Of a stretch of 64,000 bases of DNA, positions 60,984-64,000 are shown piece by piece; position 1 is the stretch's first letter, and every line of letters begins with the position of its first letter. This stretch comes from an uncultured Corynebacterium sp. GTDB lineage: Bacteria > Actinomycetota > Actinomycetes > Mycobacteriales > Mycobacteriaceae. The position numbers and the translations under genes were made by a program. The stretch is taken from NCBI GenBank assembly GCA_943914465.1, contig CALUCD010000004.1:136363-200362 (forward strand), written 5' to 3'. A model generated the notes under the pieces. The model saw only the letters and a list, made by a program, of their open reading frames with translations, made no database searches and was not told the DNA's origin.

Positions 60984-61643
60984 GTGGGCGCGAAGCAGAT
61001 CTGGGTGGGTTTGGCAATTGTGGTGGCGAGTGGTTCGCTCGTGAGCTGCGGAGGAATGGAATCGGTGACGCTTCCGGGGGTTAACGTTGATGGTGAAACT
61101 GAGGCGCGGCGAGCGGATGGACCGGCGGGCACGGATTCAACTCGTTCCAAGCCGCGTGGGTTTCAGTTTGAAAGCGGGTTCCTCGAGTTTGGCGAGTTCG
61201 ACCCGTACGCCATTGGTGATGACGTGTTCAATCCGTGTACTGAGATCACCGAAGAGGAGTTCGGCGCAGCTGGGTTTAGACAGATGGAATACGACGACGG
61301 TAGAAATCCCTTCAGCCAAGGCATACCGTCTTGTGATTTTGTTGAAGCTCAGAGCGATATCGCAGGTGGTTTTTACGGGGGCGTGATCGACAGGGCTATA
61401 GCGGAAGAGCGCGAGTTAATTCTGCCTGAATATGTATCCAAACTAATACCTGAGCTCTACGCGATGCGGGCATCCAACGGCATTGGCGGTAGATGTTATG
61501 TACAGATCGATACCGGTAGAGGCGCTTTCGGAGCACATGCTGGCGGCCCTTCGGGGCGGGTGAGTCTGGACCGTGCCTGCGGGATGGCTATCGACAACGC
61601 TGAGAGACTGTTTCTGACGCATGGTTTAGGCGTGGATCAGTAG
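60984..61643 (+). CDS. DUF3558-like lipoprotein, tandem copy 1
   Basis: 219 aa. GTG 60984 with GGGGGA about 10 bases upstream; lipobox LVSC (Cys 22) after GAKQIWVGLAIVVASGS. Domain: RGFQFESGFLEFGEFDPYA, FNPCTEITEEEFGAAGF, CDFVEAQSD, CYVQIDTGRGAFGAHAGG and RACGMAIDNAERLFL. It is the first of three near-copies of about 1 kb period, and its leader contains a tail fragment of the decayed neighbour gene (about 60872-60920). Confidence 0.85.
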   Translation: MGAKQIWVGLAIVVASGSLVSCGGMESVTLPGVNVDGETEARRADGPAGTDSTRSKPRGFQFESGFLEFGEFDPYAIGDDVFNPCTEITEEEFGAAGFRQMEYDDGRNPFSQGIPSCDFVEAQSDIAGGFYGGVIDRAIAEERELILPEYVSKLIPELYAMRASNGIGGRCYVQIDTGRGAFGAHAGGPSGRVSLDRACGMAIDNAERLFLTHGLGVDQ

Positions 61644-61780
61644 CACCTATCCACTCGAGTGTGCATCCTATGGCGCAACACAACTTAATCTGACAGAGTT
61701 ATTGGCATCAAATTTTTCGATTACGGATCAGATCGAACCAAAACGCTGGGGGAATCGGGGTCGTCGCGGGTGGTTCTGAC

Positions 61781-62037
61781 ATGAGTGAAATCGATAAAGG
61801 GCTGAGCGTTCTACGCAGAATTGGGACGACTTTTTTCAAATCAGGAACCATGACTGGGCAATCAGCCTTATCAACGGGCTCGAGGATTCTGAAGTTCGGG
61901 GTTTTGGTCTGAAGCTTGGTTATATTTCTGCACTTTTTATTCGTCGGAAGCGTGAGACGCGTCCACTGAGCATCGACTGGGATTCTGAACTCACGCTGCT
62001 CGAAAAATTCTGCCGAGATAAGGCGGTCATTTGTTAA
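61781..62037 (+). pseudogene. Decayed copy of the gene starting at 63832
   Basis: ATG 61781 (MSEIDKGLSVLRR) soon meets a stop, but an overlapping frame open from 61798 runs to TAA 62035, reading WDDFFQIRNHDWAISLI, EVRGFGLKLGYISALFIRRK and WDSELTLLEKFC. A one-base shift near 61798 would join the two into about 85 residues. The VRGFGLKLG stretch matches FRGVGLRLG at the right edge. The rest of the gap 61644-61780 shows nothing I can name. Confidence 0.5.
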
Positions 62038-62094
62038 CGTATGTCAGGAAATTTTATAGGGGGCTTTGTGGGCGCTGTGTACGGGGGTTACTCG

Positions 62095-62751
62095 GTGGGC
62101 GTGAGAAAATTCTGGGTGGGTTTGGCGCTTGTGGTAGCGGGTGGTTCGCTCGTCAGCTGCGGGGGAATGGAATCGGTGGTGCCTTCGGGAATTAACGCTG
62201 ATGATGAAACGGAGACGCGGCGAGCGGATGAAACTGCCGCGGGCACGGATTCAACTCGTTCCGCGCCGCGTGGGTTTCAGTTTGAAGGCGGGTTTCTTGA
62301 GTTTGGCGAGTTCGACCCGTACGCGCTGGGCGATGACATCTTCAACCCGTGTACGGAGATCACCGAAGAGGAGTTCGCCGCCGCTGGGTTCGAGCAGATG
62401 CGTTACGACGAAGAGGACAAGCTTTTTAGTCGAGGAATAGAAATTTGCCACTTTGGCGAGCTGCGAAGCGATGGTTCGGGCGGCGGGTTCTACGGCGGGG
62501 AGATCAATAAACCCATGGTGGCGGAAATCGGCCTTGAGTTACCTCAATACACGTCCGACATTATCCCAAACTTATACGCTCTCAAAGCAAATTCGGGTAT
62601 CGAAGGAACGTGTTACACGCAGATCGATACCACACGCGGATCGTTCGGTACCCATGCTGGGGGATCCCCTCGCAGGGTCAGCCAAGACGAGGCATGTGCC
62701 ATGGCGATCGATTATGCCGAACGATTGTTTATTGCCTACGGCGTTCGTTAA
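62095..62751 (+). CDS. DUF3558-like lipoprotein, tandem copy 2
   Basis: 218 aa. The GTG at 62095 is homologous to the starts of copies 1 and 3 and has GGGGG about 7 bases upstream; an in-frame ATG at 62041 is not conserved. Lipobox LVSC. The domain repeats the copy 1 motifs (RGFQFEGGFLEFGEFDPYA, FNPCTEITEEEFAAAGF, CYTQIDTTRGSFGTHAGG). Divergence from copy 1 is greatest between the second and third cysteines. Confidence 0.85.
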   Translation: MGVRKFWVGLALVVAGGSLVSCGGMESVVPSGINADDETETRRADETAAGTDSTRSAPRGFQFEGGFLEFGEFDPYALGDDIFNPCTEITEEEFAAAGFEQMRYDEEDKLFSRGIEICHFGELRSDGSGGGFYGGEINKPMVAEIGLELPQYTSDIIPNLYALKANSGIEGTCYTQIDTTRGSFGTHAGGSPRRVSQDEACAMAIDYAERLFIAYGVR

Positions 62752-62881
62752 ACCTCAGCCAGTAAAAAGTCTATCTCAGTGGACATTGCCTAGCGTGGGC
62801 GGCCCTGATCTGTAAAAATGAACGAATGGCAGATTCGTCTGGCGCAGGGCTAACTATAACAAGCGAAAGGGGGGGGCTTAA

Positions 62882-62992
62882 ATGTATTCCGAATATCAAT
62901 CGAGATCGGTGAAGTCGAACAAGCTGTTCGTGATCTCTGCTGAAATTACTCCGCTCGAAAAATTCTGCCGGAATACGGCAACCGTTTGTTAA
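62882..62992 (+). pseudogene. 3' remnant (36-aa ORF) of the gene starting at 63832
   Basis: ATG 62882 follows a G-run ribosome-binding site and the frame ends TAA 62990. The end, AEITPLEKFCRNTATVC, matches the tail of the decayed copy at 62037 (SELTLLEKFC...AVIC). Only the last third is left, so I treat it as a remnant, though the short ORF could be translated. The rest of 62752-63062 holds the conserved leader of copy 3. Confidence 0.4.
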
Positions 62993-63062
62993 CCTGAGGC
63001 GGAAATTTTGTTATGAGCTGTTATGAGAGCAGTGTGGGCGCTGTATATGGGGGATTTAAGCG

Positions 63063-63716
63063 GTGGGTGTGAAACGGATCTGGGTGGGTTTGGCACTTGT
63101 GGTGGCGGGTGGTTCGCTCGTTAGCTGCGGGGGGATGGGATCGGCGACGCCTCCGGGGGTTAACACCGACAGTGAAACGGAGGTGCGGCGAGTGGATGAA
63201 ACTGCCGCGAGCACGGATTCAACTCATTCGAGACCGCGTGGGTTTCAGTTTAAAAGCGGGTTTCTCGAGTTTGGCGAGTTCGACCCATACACGCTAGGTG
63301 ACAACATCTTCAATCCGTGTACTGAGATTACCGAGCAGGAGTTCACGGAAGCTGGATTTGACAATAAGCGGGGCCAAACAGAGCCCAGTGCGATAAGCCA
63401 GGGGATGACATCATGTTATTTCGGCGAAATTCGTACTGACGGTGTGGTGCGGGGGTTTTCTAACGGAACGCTAAACCGAACAGTGGCCGAGGAAAGCGAC
63501 CTTTTAATCCAAGGTTATACCTCGGAGTTACTACCGGAAATGTACGTAGTCAAGCCCCGTAGAGACAACGGGGCTAGCTGTTTCACGCAGATCGACACTC
63601 TGCGCGGAGGCTTCGGAACACAGGCAACTGGGCCGCGAGGAAGAATCACTACCGAAGAGGCCTGCGCTCTCGCGATTGCTGACCTCGAGGCCTTGTATCT
63701 CCGGTACGGAACGTAA
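63063..63716 (+). CDS. DUF3558-like lipoprotein, tandem copy 3
   Basis: 217 aa. GTG 63063 with GGGGGA about 10 bases upstream; lipobox LVSC after GVKRIWVGLALVVAGGS. Domain: RGFQFKSGFLEFGEFDPYT, FNPCTEITEQEFTEAGF, CYFGEIRTDG, CFTQIDTLRGGFGTQATG, EACALAIADLEALYL. All four cysteines of the group are kept. Confidence 0.85.
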   Translation: MGVKRIWVGLALVVAGGSLVSCGGMGSATPPGVNTDSETEVRRVDETAASTDSTHSRPRGFQFKSGFLEFGEFDPYTLGDNIFNPCTEITEQEFTEAGFDNKRGQTEPSAISQGMTSCYFGEIRTDGVVRGFSNGTLNRTVAEESDLLIQGYTSELLPEMYVVKPRRDNGASCFTQIDTLRGGFGTQATGPRGRITTEEACALAIADLEALYLRYGT

Positions 63717-63831
63717 GGAGCATGCGCGCCGACCGCGGTTGGAGTAGCGCACTGCCAAACAGTATGGAAAACTTATAAACAACTGATCTGAAACAATCGA
63801 ATAGTGTTGTGAATTTTTTGGGGGACTCGCT

Positions 63832-64000
63832 ATGACAAACGGTATCGATCTAGACGTAAACTCCTTAGATCTCGTAATCCAATCTCTGCGCCGACAAGCC
63901 GACTCGATCGGCTTCAACTTGAGGGGACACAACCGATCTGGGACATCGACGTTTTCTACGGTGTCTGGGTTTCGGGGTGTGGGTCTGAGGTTGGGGCGTA
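63832..64000 (+). CDS. Unrecognised gene, cut by the right edge
   Basis: ATG 63832 (MTNGIDLDVNSLDLVIQSLR) follows GGGGGA at 6-7 bases and stays open to the window end (56 codons). GFRGVGLRLG near the edge matches the decayed copy at 61781-62037, whose tail also recurs before each tandem lipoprotein. It is therefore the newest visible copy of an ancestral partner of the DUF3558 genes. Function unknown. Confidence 0.6.
   Translation, partial: MTNGIDLDVNSLDLVIQSLRRQADSIGFNLRGHNRSGTSTFSTVSGFRGVGLRLGR

Overview
The window reads as a chromosomal segment of a Corynebacterium or close relative. The DNA is GC-rich, and several neighbourhoods typical of the genus are present: malQ/fadD/hemW/hrcA/dnaJ/rsmE/phoH/ybeY; era-recO-uppS followed by zur and an ArsR regulator next to glyS; dgt and dnaG close together; and mazG/transglycosylase/eno/divIC/DUF501/ppx. 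A small protein ending in Cys-Cys-stop beside cstA matches the genus-associated 'cory-CC-star' type. Many genes have a -10-like hexamer ending 6-8 nt before the start codon, which fits leaderless transcription as is common in Corynebacterium.

Layout. 1-17.4 kb: housekeeping genes, mostly + strand: M3 peptidase (cut by the left edge), malQ (-), fadD, hemW, hrcA-dnaJ2-rsmE, phoH-ybeY-corC, pdxY, era-recO-uppS. 17.4-20.1 kb: two zinc-type regulators (zur and ArsR, -) divergent from glyS. 20.1-25.8 kb: two small unknown genes, a DUF222/HNH nuclease, a TPM-domain coiled-coil protein and dgt. 25.8-29.8 kb: two minus-strand modules between dgt and dnaG, namely cstA / CC-terminal small protein / ArsA-GET3-like ATPase (each gene overlapping the next) and a lipoprotein RNase of the RNase Sa type overlapping its barstar-like inhibitor gene. 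29.8-40.3 kb: dnaG (with a degenerate zinc site), mazG, transglycosylase, eno, divIC, DUF501, ppx. A two-gene ATPase + RloB/TOPRIM-like module, probably antiphage, is inserted between eno and divIC.

40.4-53.9 kb: a cell-surface glycan island. wecB (UDP-ManNAc formation) and a CAT-anticodon tRNA are at its left end and wecC (UDP-ManNAc dehydrogenase) at its right end. Between them are five probable glycosyltransferases, a further GT-A-like protein, and an ABC-2 permease/ATPase pair of the Wzm/Wzt type. Composition in the middle is visibly more AT-rich than in the flanks. I infer assembly and export of a ManNAc/ManNAcA-containing polysaccharide.

54.0-64.0 kb: secreted and membrane functions. 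Two secreted proteins of similar architecture flank tRNA-Asn, followed by an AbgT-family transporter, a three-gene membrane/DUF4230/serine hydrolase cluster, and four DUF3558-like lipoproteins. The last three lipoproteins form a tandem amplification of about 1 kb period, interspersed with decayed copies of an unrecognised gene whose fresh copy starts at the right edge.

Best candidates for under-described biology are the cstA / CC-protein / ArsA-like operon, the lipoprotein RNase-barstar pair, the RloB/ATPase module, the primase that has lost its zinc ligands, and the DUF3558 amplification.
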